64,000 bases of DNA from Rhinopomastus cyanomelas (taxonomy: Eukaryota > Chordata > Aves > Bucerotiformes > Rhinopomastidae): contig VXBP01010410.1 of the NCBI GenBank assembly GCA_013400115.1, positions 66,306 through 130,305 on the forward strand. The letters run 5' to 3'. Numbering within the stretch: the first letter of the stretch is position 1; every line of letters starts with the position of its first letter. Positions 36,243 to 48,400 of this stretch are shown here, piece by piece. The notes under the pieces are model-generated. The model had not been told where the DNA came from, did not search any database, and was given only the letters and a program-made list of their open reading frames with translations. Both the position numbers and the translations under genes were made by a program.

Positions 36243-37897
36243 TTAACAATTCTCTCAAATCTGATTCCAAGGGTTGTCTTTTCTTCTTACCTGTCTTCTG
36301 CCTTGTCCCTCACCTGCTCTGTGGAATCTGCATGAATATCTCTGTTCAGAATCAGATTTTCTGCTGCGCTTGTAGTACGTGCAATTTAATTTCTTAGTGT
36401 ACTTTACTCATAAACTTGCTGAAAAGTCAACAGGCTAATTATAACTCATCTGGAATTAGAGTCTAACTTTTTTGTAAACCGTTTAACTGTTGGTCCTTTC
36501 CACCCTGGTCTTATTACAGTCTGTGTTTAGCTGTTACCCACTCTGATATATCTGCCAAACACCGCAGATGCTTTACCTGACACGGAAGACGTGAACAGTT
36601 ACTCCTCTTGTTGGAGCATGAAGACTTGATGAAGGGGCATTTTGTTTCTTGTTTTTCTTTTTATTGTTCTCTTGTTCCATTTGGATGTGCAAAGTTCTCT
36701 TAAAATGAAAACAATAGTTTTCCATGAGGTACCTACATGCACATACAGGTCATAGTTGTTTGGAAAACATCCAGAAAGTTCTGTAACAGGAAATTGAAAT
36801 CTTCTTTGGATTTACATAAAAAACCTCCAAATGCAGAGAAGGCTTTTGCCAAAGTTCTCTCACACTTGCAACAAAATCAAACAAATATACAAGCAAAAAC
36901 CAAGTGAAGTTTCATGAATGTTAGAATGGCGACGCAGTTACTTCTGAGCCATTTTTGTTTACCTGGTGGCCTCCTCTCATATTTTTACATCATGTTAACA
37001 CAGAGTCCAAATGCAGGGGTGTCTTGATAACTTCTTTGACAGTTTTTCACGTGTTGGAATTTGTATAGTAAAAATGTTCTCATGATACGACATGTAGGAT
37101 TGGCTTTGTAAAAGTACATGCACGACTATTTTCCTGCTCCACCACAAAAGGCTTTTCCCTCCAGCCCCCACTCCTCCATCTTCTCAGTTCTTCCAAAGTG
37201 AAATACAAAGATAACTTCTAAGAGACAGGAGGGGATGACATGTACTCCAGCCTGCGTGTCTCAGCGTGGACCAATGCCGAGCCTGAGTCTAGCTTTGAGC
37301 TTTCATGTCTGCTTGTGTGTTTTGATAGTGTATTGTAGATGTTTATAACCCAGCATCTGAAAGAAAATGTCTCTTCAGGGCTGTAAGGTTGGCGATTTGA
37401 AAATGCACCTAGAGTGGGGGAACAACTAAAATTTATCTGATATTTTATAAATTGGTCTTATTTGTAAGGAAGCAGCCATGCTAAAGTAACCTTAGTGATG
37501 GTGACAAATAAGAACAGCAGGCTAAACCCAAGGAACAGGTGAAATGTAAGTTCTTTTACTCAATATCATCTCCTTTTCAACAACAGCCCATCAAGTAAAT
37601 GGCTTTGGAAAGGAAAAAATCATTTGTATTTCTGCTCAGTGGCCTCAGCATTGTCATCTGGTGCCTTGGAGTGTCCTAGGATAGCTGTCTTCTGGCTGAT
37701 ATTCCTGAAGGATCCATGTTTCCTGTGCCACATATGATCCCTGTGCCACATATGATCCCTGTGCCTAGTATCAGGGCCACCAGGATGCTGAGTGCCCCTG
37801 TGAAGACACTGGCATTGCTTGTTTGCTGTCCCATTAGTGTCTGCACCCTGCTGGGACACCTTCAGCTGATAAATGCTGGTTTTGAAGTAGGTAGCTG
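36243..37897. other. Non-coding stretch with an 18-bp tandem repeat
   Basis: No recognised exon. A short minisatellite lies at 37722-37764. 36.4-36.7 kb is T-rich. The paired frames at 37620-37898 on both strands owe their openness to the 18-base repeat. Confidence 0.5.
37722..37764. repeat. 18-bp minisatellite, about 2.4 units
   Basis: The unit 'cctgtgccacatatgatc' appears twice head to tail and is followed by a partial third copy ('cctgtgcc'). A divisible-by-three period keeps frames open on both strands through it. Confidence 0.9.
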
Positions 37898-38272
37898 AAT
37901 CACAGAATCATAGGAACATTAGGGATTGGAAGGGACCTTGAAAGATTGTCTAGTCCAATCCCCCTGACACAGCAGGATCACCTAGACCAAGTCACACACC
38001 CAGGTGGGTCTTAAACATGTCCAGAGAAGGAGACTCCACATCCTCCCTGGGCAGCCTGTTCCAGTGCTCTGTCACCCTCACTGTGAAGAAGTTCTTTCTC
38101 ATATTTATGTGGAACCTCCTATGTTCCAGGTCATAGCCATTGCCCCTTGTCCTATCACTAGATGACACTGAGAAGAGTCTGGCTCCATCCTCCTGACACC
38201 AACCCTTCACATATTTATAGACATTAATGAGGTCACCCCTCAGTCTTCTCTTTTCCAAGCTAAAGAGACCCA
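37898..38272 (-). mobile_element. CR1 LINE, 3' fragment (type A)
   Basis: A minus-strand CR1 has its tail at 'aatcacagaatcatagg' and stops at 'aagctaaagagaccca'. The minus frame at 37992-38273 reads MGLFSLEKRRLRGDLINVYK, SSDRTRGNGYDLEHRRFHI and EHWNRLPREDVESPSLDMF with no stop, so this part of ORF2 is little decayed. A short deletion removes the 'FLCNLV' region next to the 3' UTR ('aagtcacacacccaggtggg'). Confidence 0.95.
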
Positions 38273-39638
38273 CTTAAAGACCATCTACACAGTGATAAAG
38301 TCTGACTATTACTGCTACAAACTCCACTAGCCTTGTTTGATAAAAGCCAAAGACCACTGCAGTAAGTGTCAGAAGTGACAGCTCTTGTGACTTTCTAAGG
38401 GTCTATCTGGTTTCTTCCATCTGCCCGACACCACATAGGTTGTTGGTAGGTTGTACCCTTGTTTCTAGGTACTCCAGCTCCAAGTAGAGACAGAGCATGC
38501 TGGAGGGCTGCATCCCTTGGAGCTGTTTGCAGGGCATATATCTTCCATCACAGACACTTGTATCTCTCTGTTTTGCTTCCTTGAATGTTCCCTGAATGTT
38601 TTCTGTCTCTTCCTGCTTGTGCCATGCCTCCTTGCGCTGTCTCTGCCATGCTAGATGTCATGCCATGCCCGAGCAGGGTTGTGTATTTGCCTCTCACGTG
38701 ATACCAGCTTTGTCTGCAGTCTCCTTTCCCGTTATACGAATTTTCTCCCTCTGCAGGATTTGCCACTGCCAGCCTTACGCCTGTACTTCCATTAACTTCT
38801 ATTTTTCAGTAAGGTCTTACCTACTCTAGTCTCTAAGGTGATCCCTCATTTATTTCTTTGCTGTCATACAGGCTCTTCTCCTTCCCATCACAGATTTTTC
38901 CATACTTTGCTTCCTTTCTTTACCTCCCTGGGCAGAGTTGTGCCCACTGGTGTCTGGAAAACCCCTATATCTTCTGAAGCTGGTTGGAAGTGATGTTCTG
39001 AAGTTATCACGTTACAGAGAAACACTGCCAAGCAACAGGCAGTCCTGGGTACACCCTGACCCCTCACAGTAAGACACAAGTGGCTTCTTCCTCATGCTTT
39101 TCATTTGCTGTTGCCATATGGAAATGGCAGATGGTGTTGATCAGGAAGTTAATCTAGAAGCATATCCGTACGCAAAAGATTTGTTCATTAAACTTAGAAC
39201 TCTACTTTAAAGCCAATTAACAGCGTGATTTGAAGAGACTTGTTGTTTTTGAAGTTCAAAAGAGATGTTAAGTCTCTGATTTCAGCCTTTGTACATTCCA
39301 GAACCTGTATAACTATTGCAGTGTTGCCAACTCTCCTGGGGTTTTTTTGTCTGGTTTTTTATTTCTCCTTTTCTGGGTTTTTTTTTAACCTATCGTTATT
39401 TTTTGAGTGATGCAACGTTTTCCATGGGCTGGAGCTGTTTGGTGAAGCCTTATGAACGCTCAGCTTAGCAGTTTTAGCCCTACATGTGGGAGTGTGTGTG
39501 CAGAATTTGTGTGTCTGTCTTCTTTGCTGAAAGTCAGCACGGCTCCCTCCTCCCTCCTTTTGGCATGCTGGTATTACTCTTCCCTAAGCAGGAGTTGGGG
39601 AAGGAGGTAGAAAAATGAAAGAAGCCCTAAGCAGCTAT
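38273..39638. other. Non-coding stretch, nothing recognised
   Basis: No exon, RNA or repeat was recognised. The sequence has T-rich tracts near 39.34-39.40 kb ('ggttttttatttctcctttt', 'gggttttttttta'). Confidence 0.5.
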
Positions 39639-39836
39639 GTATCATAGAATCATTAGGGATTGGAAGGGACCTCGAAAAGATCATCCAGTCCAAACTCCCT
39701 GCCACAGCAGGATCACCTAGACCAAGTCACACAAGAACATATCCAGGTAGGTTTTAAACATCCTGAGAGAAGGAGACTCCACAACTCCCTTGGGCAGCCT
39801 GTTCCAGTGCACTGTCACCCTCACTGTGAAGAAGTA
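39639..39836 (-). mobile_element. CR1 LINE, short 3' fragment (type A)
   Basis: A minus-strand CR1 tail ('tatcatagaatcattaggga') leads into 'gcctgttccagtgcactgtcaccctcactgtgaagaagt', where homology stops. About 200 bases remain. The plus-strand frame at 39660-40121 begins inside this antisense CR1 and is not a gene. Confidence 0.95.
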
Positions 39837-42026
39837 ACTCCACTTTTGACAGCATGGAGTTGTCTCCCTTTCCTCCCTCCTCATGAGGTGTCCCAGAAAC
39901 TAGAAGGTACCCACCACAAAGTCTTTCTCAAGCTTGGAAAGGGGCAGCAGGGGTCTTCAGGCAAACAACTACTGATCTATACATGTGTGCCCCAGCACAT
40001 AGGTCTAATTTTCTTGTGTAGTCCACCATGCAGGATGGGCCCAAGCAGACCATTCCTAAGAGATGTCAAGATGGGAAGCCTTGTGTCAGGAGGACACCAG
40101 AAGTGGCTGGTTTTGAATTAATATTTATGCTGCTTTTAGCTGAGATTGATGTTCTGTAAACTCCTGTAGGTCTTTCAGCAACAGACAGTGTGTTTGGATA
40201 GTCCCAGCATTTAGTAGTGGCATGTGTACAGAAAAAACTTGCTTTAGTAATTTGAAGCTGTTGCTGATATAAAAGAAAATAGAGAGGTCAAGTTTTGCTG
40301 TGGTATGGAGGCTATGACTTCACCCAGTTAACTTCTGCTACTTCCGTGTAACTGAGAACATAAGTTGGCTCAAACCCTGGCAGACTGAAAAGGATCACAG
40401 CAGCCACTGTATTAAGCCAATGTTCAAAACAGTTGGCTCATGCTGAATTTCATAAGCAGATCATGTATTCAGAAGGTTTTAGCTGTATGCCACAGTCCAC
40501 TGCAAAATAAGAGAAGGTGGGAATATCTCTTCCACCTGAGTATCATCTGAACTAAACCAGCACACCAGGAAAAGCTATCAAATGTGAGACTGTACCTATG
40601 AGGGGGGTAATGTGCCAGAAAAGGTAAAGTATCTCCTTGTGGGTGCATGAGGACAAACCTGGCGAGAGCTGCACAAGGGCTGCTCTTGGTTATCCCAGTT
40701 CCCATTGGAGCCAGCAGCAGTGGGCCTTCGTGCTCTGGTGGACATGTTGCTGGTGTCAACGGCCAACCATCATGGAATGTCCAAGACACACTCCATTGTG
40801 TCCCATTGGGGGTGATGGCAGCTTGCTGGCAGCTTTGGGTCTCTCTGAGTGAGGAGGTCAGGAAGAGACGGGCTTAAAATGAAGATAAACATTGGTTTGA
40901 GAGAGGCTGACATTCTAACAAAAGCAGAATGGCTGCTGGAAGCCTGCTTTGGAAACAGCTTCCTTCCACCCTATGGAACAGCCAGGCATGAGGGTCACAT
41001 TTGGCAGCTGTGATGTGGCTACGAGAGATTTGGACCTTTGTCACAACCTCACCAGCAAGTGCTTGCCCTACCAGACAGGCAGTTTCTGTGCAGCTACTTA
41101 GTTTTTGGGGAGAGATCATCAAAGCTCTTGATTAATTTTCTACAGGACAGTTTGGGGGACCGAAATTTAAGCGTACTGCTTTGTCTAGAGTAGGAGAAGA
41201 GGGTTTCCTGATGAAAGCGAAGTCCTGAGAAGGACTTTCCAATAATGCCTTTCCAAGAAAATGGTGCAAATGGGGCGGGTATGGCTGGTGAGTTCATTCC
41301 CATTTGCTGGCAGTCCTGCTCAGGCTGATGCCCTCCAAGAGAGGCAGGCATTTTGAGACAGCGCTTCTGACCATTCCTCAAGCACTAAGCGGGAGGAATT
41401 GTTTTATTAGGAAAGTTTACAACTTCTTATTTTCCCTCAAAGGCAAATGTGACTTTGTTGGTTTTAATTCTGTTGGGATTTCTCCCTTTTAATACACAAC
41501 ACAGCTGTTAAAATAGCTGGGGTTGTCTAGGGCAAATCATATAGCACTTTCCTTGTTCAGATCTCAGATGGCTGCCTTTTTAGTGTCGCTGCAGAATTAT
41601 ATTACAGAGCATATGAATAGTGCCAGTATTAGTGTCAAAATCAATTACCCAACCTTCCTCCTGCAGAGAAAGCTACAAACCTTAGGAAAAATCTGAGTAA
41701 TCCATTCTTGGTTTCTAATTCTGAGTAATGACGGAGGGCAGAGACTTGTGCTTGAATAAGTGCACAGGGTCTTTCTCCACACAGGCACTCCTAAATGCAT
41801 GCTCTTTACAGGAAAAAGCAGGCTCCCTGTGAAACCCTTTTTCATGCCAAATGGCTCGCTGCTAAGATTAATCTGTCATTGAATTTATAAATTCTGTGTG
41901 GCACAGAACAGCAAAAAAAGTTTAGCATTGAACAGAAAGCAAACCGTGTACTGCTTAGAAAATGAATGCTGTACTCCTGGATGGGGCGGATTGACTGTCT
42001 CCATCAATACATCTTCTTATACTGGT
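39837..42026. other. Non-coding stretch, nothing recognised
   Basis: No gene or transposon recognised. Several open frames of 60-106 codons overlap on both strands near 40.5-41.4 kb, which marks them as chance frames in moderately GC-rich DNA. Confidence 0.5.
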
Positions 42027-42229
42027 AATAAAAATGCTTCCATAGCCTTGTGCCTCTGAGGATCTCAAAGCACTTTGCAAATAGGGCAAACTACTATTTC
42101 CCATTTTATGGCTGTGGAAACTGGCTGTGAAAGAGGTTAAGCTTTTTGCCCAGGGACACAGAGGAGGTTGTAGCAAGAGCCAAGACGAGAACCTAAATCT
42201 CCAGAGCTCCGACACTATGTCCTGGTCAC
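42027..42229 (+). mobile_element. MIR-like ancient SINE
   Basis: The sequence 'ggatctcaaagcactttgca', then 'tttcccattttatggctgtg', 'gaaactggctgtgaaagagg', 'ttaagctttttgcccaggga', 'cacagaggaggttgtagcaa' and 'gagccaagacgagaaccta' follows the order of the MIR consensus (cattttacagatgaggaaac, aggttaagtaacttgcccaagg, cacacagc, agccgggattcgaacc). MIR-type SINEs predate the amniote split and persist in birds as scarce, diverged copies. The match is by memory of the consensus, not by alignment. Confidence 0.75.
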
Positions 42230-45200
42230 ACACACTTCACCAAAGCACGGGAGGGATGTCTGCTGGTCACTGACTCAGCTGTCATCCGTGAAAATTCAGA
42301 AGGTGGGAAGACAAATCTGTATGGGTGCTACTTCACTTGCTGGTCTCTGCCACAGTCTGTGGATGGAAGGGCAGGGCAGGATCTGGCTGGGGAGGATGCC
42401 TGTGTCCTCCTGGACTAGGGGTGGTCAGCTCTGGTTGTGGGTGGCTCGGGAAGGACAATGACTTTCAGTTGCTGCTGACTTGGGGAAAAGCTGGGAGCCT
42501 CACATTCAGCCTGCTCTGTCCCAAGCATCATTACAAGACAAAAACAATTACAGACTTACTACCCTAAATCCTGTGAGATTAGAGTACCTGTGCTCTTTTT
42601 TTCTTCTCTAATCCAGTATTTGAGAAGGATTTACCTGTTTAATGCAACCACTTATTAGAAACACGTGATTATTTCTTTACTTTTAAAAAGACAATTCATT
42701 TGAAAAGAAAGCATTCAGCCAGATTTTCAAATGCAGAGCTGATCGGTGTCAAATTCCAGCTGGATAAATGACACATCTGAAAAACTGGGTCCTTGCAAAG
42801 GTCTGTTGGGAAGAGATTTGGAGGTGTCACTTTGGGCATCTCTCTAGAGAAGGGTATGGCTCTAACCTGCATTTTTCACAGGAGAACAACTTCTGTTCCT
42901 AGTTTCTTCCCTCCCCTCCATGGCTGCTGTGCTCTGCAGCCTTCTGAGGAAGCTCCCCCATGCATGGGGCTGCCCCAAGGGAAGGGTAAAGACCAAGGGA
43001 GGAGGCTGGAGTGGTGTGAGGGCAAGCATCTGATTTCAAACAAAAGAGCCGAGCCTTGGAAGGAGGGACTAAGGAGAAACAGGTGGGGGGCTAGTACTGT
43101 AGCATCTGAAGTTTATTTGCTTAACGAACAGAAGCCCAGGCTGTCAGACCTAGGTCAAATACTCCTCCAGTTTGGGTGTGTTTAATTCATAAGTGGTCTG
43201 TAACCCAAACTGATTTCTGGATTAAAACACTGTAAAGACCTGGCCCACAGGAACCCGACCCGTGTTTGCCATCAAGCCCAGCACATGCTGGGGCAGGACC
43301 TCAAGGGGCCACCTCAGTGTTCACTGAAGCCTTGTGTCACCAGTAAAGCCTGTGATTGTGTGTCCTGTCGTTTCGAATGCAAGCTTAGCTGTTTACAGCT
43401 GCAAGTTGTGACCATAGATCCATCACTTAGTTGTCCCATTAGTGTGAGCCATGCCTGAAGGCTCCTACGATAAGCTGCTCACCCAGCAGTACACAGCTGC
43501 TCAGTGGGGCACCATGCTGCTGGAGCCTAGCAGGGGTGACAGCGCCGAAGCACTATATTCACCACGTGCTAGGACTCTCTGGGATGCCAGCAAGAGTGCT
43601 TTTGTATTTATACGAAAGTTTTAAAGAGAAGGAAGTGGTGCAGAGAAGCCTTTCTTGAGCAGTGGTGCAACTCAGAAGGTCTTCAGCAGTGGGTGCAAGG
43701 GAGTCTGAGAGCACAGGGCCATGTGCCAGCTCTGCTCTGAGCCATGGAGCTCATCATGAAGAGAGGAAAGAAGGTGTTTGCTTTGCTCTTTGTGTGTCCT
43801 GAAGTTACAGTACAAGAACTGCTAGAATTCCAGCAAAATAGCAAGAGGGGGGAAATGAGGTGCTTATTGCGAGGATCATGAACAACTAAAAGGTGAAAGC
43901 TACAGATCACATGTGGGAATTCCTGAAATCTTTATATGCTTTAAAGCTTTTAGGAGAGTTAATAATTTAATCCAAGATATTCAGGATTCTGTTAATCCTC
44001 CAAGGTGAAGGTGTTAATCCCTCAGAGGGAAGGCGGGAATGATGGAGCTGACACAATGGCGGTAAAACTACCTGCCCACATAAAGTTTTCTGTTTTCTAG
44101 ACATTTTTCCCTTGATTCCGTTAATTTCAGTGAGTTAAACAGACAGTGCCTTCCAGAGTACCCCAGGAGCTGAAAACAATTTGCATCTAAAAATTTACAT
44201 TTGAAACAATTGCAGATCTGCATTAAAATTGGAAAGGAAAGGAGGGATTAGCAGTGGGTGTTCCCAGGAGCAGCCCGAGGCCGATAGTGCTAGGTAACTG
44301 TGGGCTCTGAAAACAGGAGTTCAGTGCAAGTATTTGAAATAAGAGTTAAAAGTGGATGAACGGAAGTATTGCACTCAGAATCGAGGCACCTCTCCTCATT
44401 TAAGAGAAGCCTCATTTTCACATTAAATTTGGGGTAGCTATATGTTTGCTTTTGGAGACCAGCAGAGTTTAAGTCATGCAGAACGAATGACCAAGCTAAC
44501 AAAAAGTTCAGGAGCTGTTATTTTTTCAAGTGCAAGAAGGGTATGTTCTCTCTGCTTTAGGAGTTTGTTTTGTGGAGCTTTCGCTGCCTCCTAATTCACT
44601 GTCACAAAGCTGTAGCTGATTTTCAAATGTGATTGGTCAGGATAGAAGAACTTACTCAGATAGAGAGGAATTGGGGCGGTTGTTTAGTCCTCATCAGTGA
44701 GAGCTGAATGGCCTGTGGAAGACTTTTCGTGGCTTATTTGTAAGCACTTTTGAGATGTTCTGTTCAGGGCACTGGTTCAGAACCAGCATGTGAAATAAGC
44801 ATTAACTGGGAAAAATGAAAAGCACTCTTACATGTATCTTCACTTTTGATTGGAAGGTTTTATCTGTCTCAGTTGTTTGTTAGAGTGGGCTAGGTCATGT
44901 ATAGGATGAGCAAAGTAATATTTCACATGCTTAATTTCTCTACCTTACCTATCCTTTACTCCTGGAAAGCCATTTGGTCCTGGAGGCTTTATTACGTAGC
45001 TCAAGGTTAAGTAGGGGGGAAAATGTATTGTAGGCTTGGTCCTTTAGGTCTTCAACTACCTGAAGTCAGCAGGATGTGAGAAAACCTGCTGGCTTCAGAC
45101 CCCTTTGCATGGGCTGTGCTCTTTTATGCCTGTGACTGCCGTACTGGCTGCGCTGCTAGAGCAGAGCCTGCGAAGTCTCTGCTGCTCACTGTTTTCTTCT

Positions 45201-45286
45201 GAGCTCTGCTGAACCTTCCTCATGGAGCCGATTTTGCCTGCTTTGTGAATGGTGACCGGAATCTGGTTTTGTTTTATGTCCTTTAG
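42230..45286. other. Non-coding stretch upstream of the exon candidate
   Basis: No recognised repeat or exon. The 130-codon frame at 42793-43185 has no recognised motif. The region upstream of 45.29 kb ends in a T-rich stretch that serves as polypyrimidine tract for the next feature. Confidence 0.5.
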
Positions 45287-45449
45287 GGTTGCTGAGCTGG
45301 AAGATGCACGTCTAAGATGGAAACTTCTGCTTCAACTGCTGCTGGGAAAAAAGAAGGGAAAGGTGCTGTACTGGAGGGGAATGGCTTTACGGAGACCGGG
45401 AGGAAACCCACTCCTTTAGCAGCTGCAGGAGCAGCAGTGGCACAAGGAG
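45287..45449 (+). CDS. Candidate 5' coding exon of an unidentified host gene
   Basis: An acceptor-like site ('tggttttgttttatgtccttt' then AG at 45285-45286) precedes 30 untranslated bases and an ATG at 45317 in strong Kozak context (A at -3, G at +4). The frame runs 44 codons plus one base to a GT donor at 45450 (GGAG|gtactt), phase 1. The peptide starts METSASTAAGKKEGKG and ends rich in Ala and Gly (PLAAAGAAVAQG), a low-complexity style common at N-termini of nuclear or cytoskeletal regulators. I do not recognise the protein. The frame continues into the intron to 45517, which splicing would remove. It would be a plus-strand gene with downstream exons outside this window or unrecognised. A chance frame cannot be excluded. 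Confidence 0.45.
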
Positions 45450-48400
45450 GTACTTTATGTTTTCCACAATTTGAAAGCAGTAGGGGTGTTTTTCATGAGA
45501 CTGTAAGAATTTATTAAGTACAGTGGCATCTGTCCTCCTGTGAACATGCTGAGTTTATTGGGGTTCCTGGCCAATGGAGGTCACAGGAGGGGGAAGCTTT
45601 GACACAGGGAAGCTGAGTTCACTGGGCCGTGAACTGAGTGGGGATGAGGGAAAGGGGGGCTGGTGAGAAGTGGCCATCAGGGAGTTGAGTTGGCACATCG
45701 CTGTTTGCCAGTGGTCGACCTGTGTTGTGTGGCATAGGCATCACAGTGCCTGCCACTTCTTTGTGGAGGGGTTACAGGGTGGCTGGCGAGGCCAGCTGGA
45801 GATGGGGAGTTGTTTTGTCAAAGAGAGGTGTCACGTGCATGCTGTGATCCTGCTAATGAGCTAAACAGACTGCGCTTCTGTTATCACTGTTGGGACTCCA
45901 TGGTTAGGGGGGGATGCAGGATTGTCCAGCCCCAATTCCAGAAGGTTCACAGACAACCTCTGTATTTGAGCCATTCCTGTTAATGTCAGAAATAGTCCTG
46001 GTCCTGATTTCTCTTTCTGACAGTGTTTTTGTAGAGATTTTGATCCTGCTGGTTTTTGAGTCATGTCCGTAAGGCATGGGGTTGGATTTGGTGTGTGTAA
46101 CGCCAGTGCACATGGGGATGTGGAGGTGTACGTCTCTTGCAACCTCTTGTCTGCTATGACAGACAAAACACAGCCCCAGAAAACACCTTCCTCTCTGATA
46201 CATGTGTGCTGATGGATCCTCAAACTGGTGTCAAGGCCCTTCACGGTGATTCCAGCTGTAAGCCAGGCTGTGCTCACCGGGAAGGTACCGCACTGCCAGT
46301 GCTGGGGACTGGGTGCCTTTCTGGATGGGGTGTAAGGAGACAAACCTACAAGGAGCTGCACCAGTTCAGATGTGGTTAGAGACATCCCAACTGCGCCAAC
46401 TTTGCTGGGAGCTTTTGTTTTCCTCTTTGAAATACACCTTTTTGGTAGCCAGAGTCTACCTCAAAATGAACTGTTTACCTCTCCTTCCTTCACTGCTCCT
46501 GTTCACCCCAGGAGAATAGCACAACTCTCTGTGGGCTCCCTTGATTCTTACACAGCTCATCTACAGAGATTGTGGGCTTTTTAGCTATTGAAAATAGGTT
46601 TAAACCTAAATTGCTTAAACCTATTGTAACTATCCTTTGGTTTCAACAGCTTTGTTACTCAGTTTTCATTTCCAAAAAACACAGGGAGGTTCAGCTGTAC
46701 AGCATGACGTAGCGGGTGCTAGATCATGAACTGTCAGATTAGTTCATGTGTTTGACGAATGCTGTTGGCTGTTGTTAGCTAAAGGGAAGCCTTTCTTGAA
46801 AAGAACTAGAAAATCCTTTGCAAAATGCTGTTTGGAAGGAAACAGAATTTCCCACTGCTGAATGGGCCTGAGCCGTGTTCTTCGTTAGCACCAAGCCAAG
46901 TGGCAGAAAGAAAGGTTTGCTGGGCAGAGGAAATGGGAAAGGCAGACACAACGACATGCGGAAAACTTTACAATCCCCTAGTAGATTTTGATCTATGTTG
47001 AAGAGGAGTAGCCCATCTGCGGCATCAACTCTGTGACTGGTCAGTCCAAAGGGCTGACTTGCTCCAGCAAAGTTCAAGCATGTCCTAAAATTCACAGATA
47101 TGCTGTTATGAATAAACACCTTGTCCCCACTTGTGACTTGTATTGGGGGTGCCTCCACTGAGGAAGCAATCATCAGATTTCTAGAGATGTTTAGCATCCC
47201 TGAAGGCTTGATGGTTTTCTAAGCGTCCAGTATTATACGTCCTGTTAGAAGCATGCTCTTGTCCTTGGAAGGAATAATTTACAGGTTCAGTATTTTGCCT
47301 TTTATTAAAAGGAAGTAGAGAAGTAACTGGATGCTTGTTTGAAGATGTCAGGAGAATTGTGAGGAAAGCATTGTGCAATGAGATGTAAAGAGCGAAATCT
47401 ATGTCATGCTGTGAAGAGAAGTGCTCACAAATGACCTAAAATGGTGAACAGTGAAGCAGTGTGTGATTGGACACAGCCACAGGACTCTGCAGCTGATGCA
47501 CGTGCTTTTGTGATTCGGAGGGCTTTCCTTTGAATTCTGGCTAGACTTAATACCTGCTCCTGAAAGGGAGCAGCATGGTGCACGTGCTCGCAAGTAGAAA
47601 AAAATAATACAGAGTCATCTCTAAAATCAGTTAACTGCAGGGTGTGATGTAGCAGATAACAAAAAGGCTGGATAAATACTGTACCTACGTGGCATTTATG
47701 CCAATGTAGCATATTTGATTTACAAAACGAGTGTAGTTACTCATGACAGGCCAGAAATACATGCATATATATTTATGCTCATATTCTTAGAGAAGAAAGC
47801 AAACGACTCCTGGATATTAATTACAGTGTTCAGCTTAAGGAGGGGAATAGCTTTAAAGGGAGGACCTCTGAGATCCCCACCCTGCTTTGAGGCCATATGA
47901 ACAAGTCTTTATACTCTCATCCAAGACAAACTCTTGATTTTATTTATTGTAGAGGTCTTACTCTTTGTACTAGCATGTGAGAAAGTGGCAGCGCAGCTCA
48001 GCTAGTGCTGCAGATCGCCAAGCTGCTCTCTAGAGCCAAACAAATGTAATTTGCAACACATTTCTTCTCCCTTTATTCTACTGAGTCACACAGATGGAGA
48101 GCCAACATAGCGTGTTTCTCAGACCATCAGGTTGGGATTTTTCCCTTGTGGAAATGAATAGATTCATAGTGCTTTGTTTATAATGAAGGTAATTGAAGCA
48201 ATAAATTGTATATTAGTTAAATAATTGAAGAATAGCTATTTTATTATATTATTATTTAGACTATATTATGATAAGGTGGTAATATGTCTGGTTACTCTTT
48301 CTATTTCCTTTACTTTGGATACTTGTCCCAAATGTTTCCAGCCTTGAACAAATTAAGTTGTGACTGTAGGAAAAGAGATTGGTATTGTTGATGCTGTCAG

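Noticed and set aside
37620..37898. Opposed open frames over the 18-bp repeat
   Set aside because: A repeat length divisible by three keeps frames open by construction.
39660..40121. 153-codon plus-strand frame as a gene
   Set aside because: It starts inside an antisense CR1 tail and continues into unrelated DNA.
45861..46385. 174-codon minus-strand frame as a gene
   Set aside because: No motif and overlapping frames on both strands. It is indistinguishable from chance.
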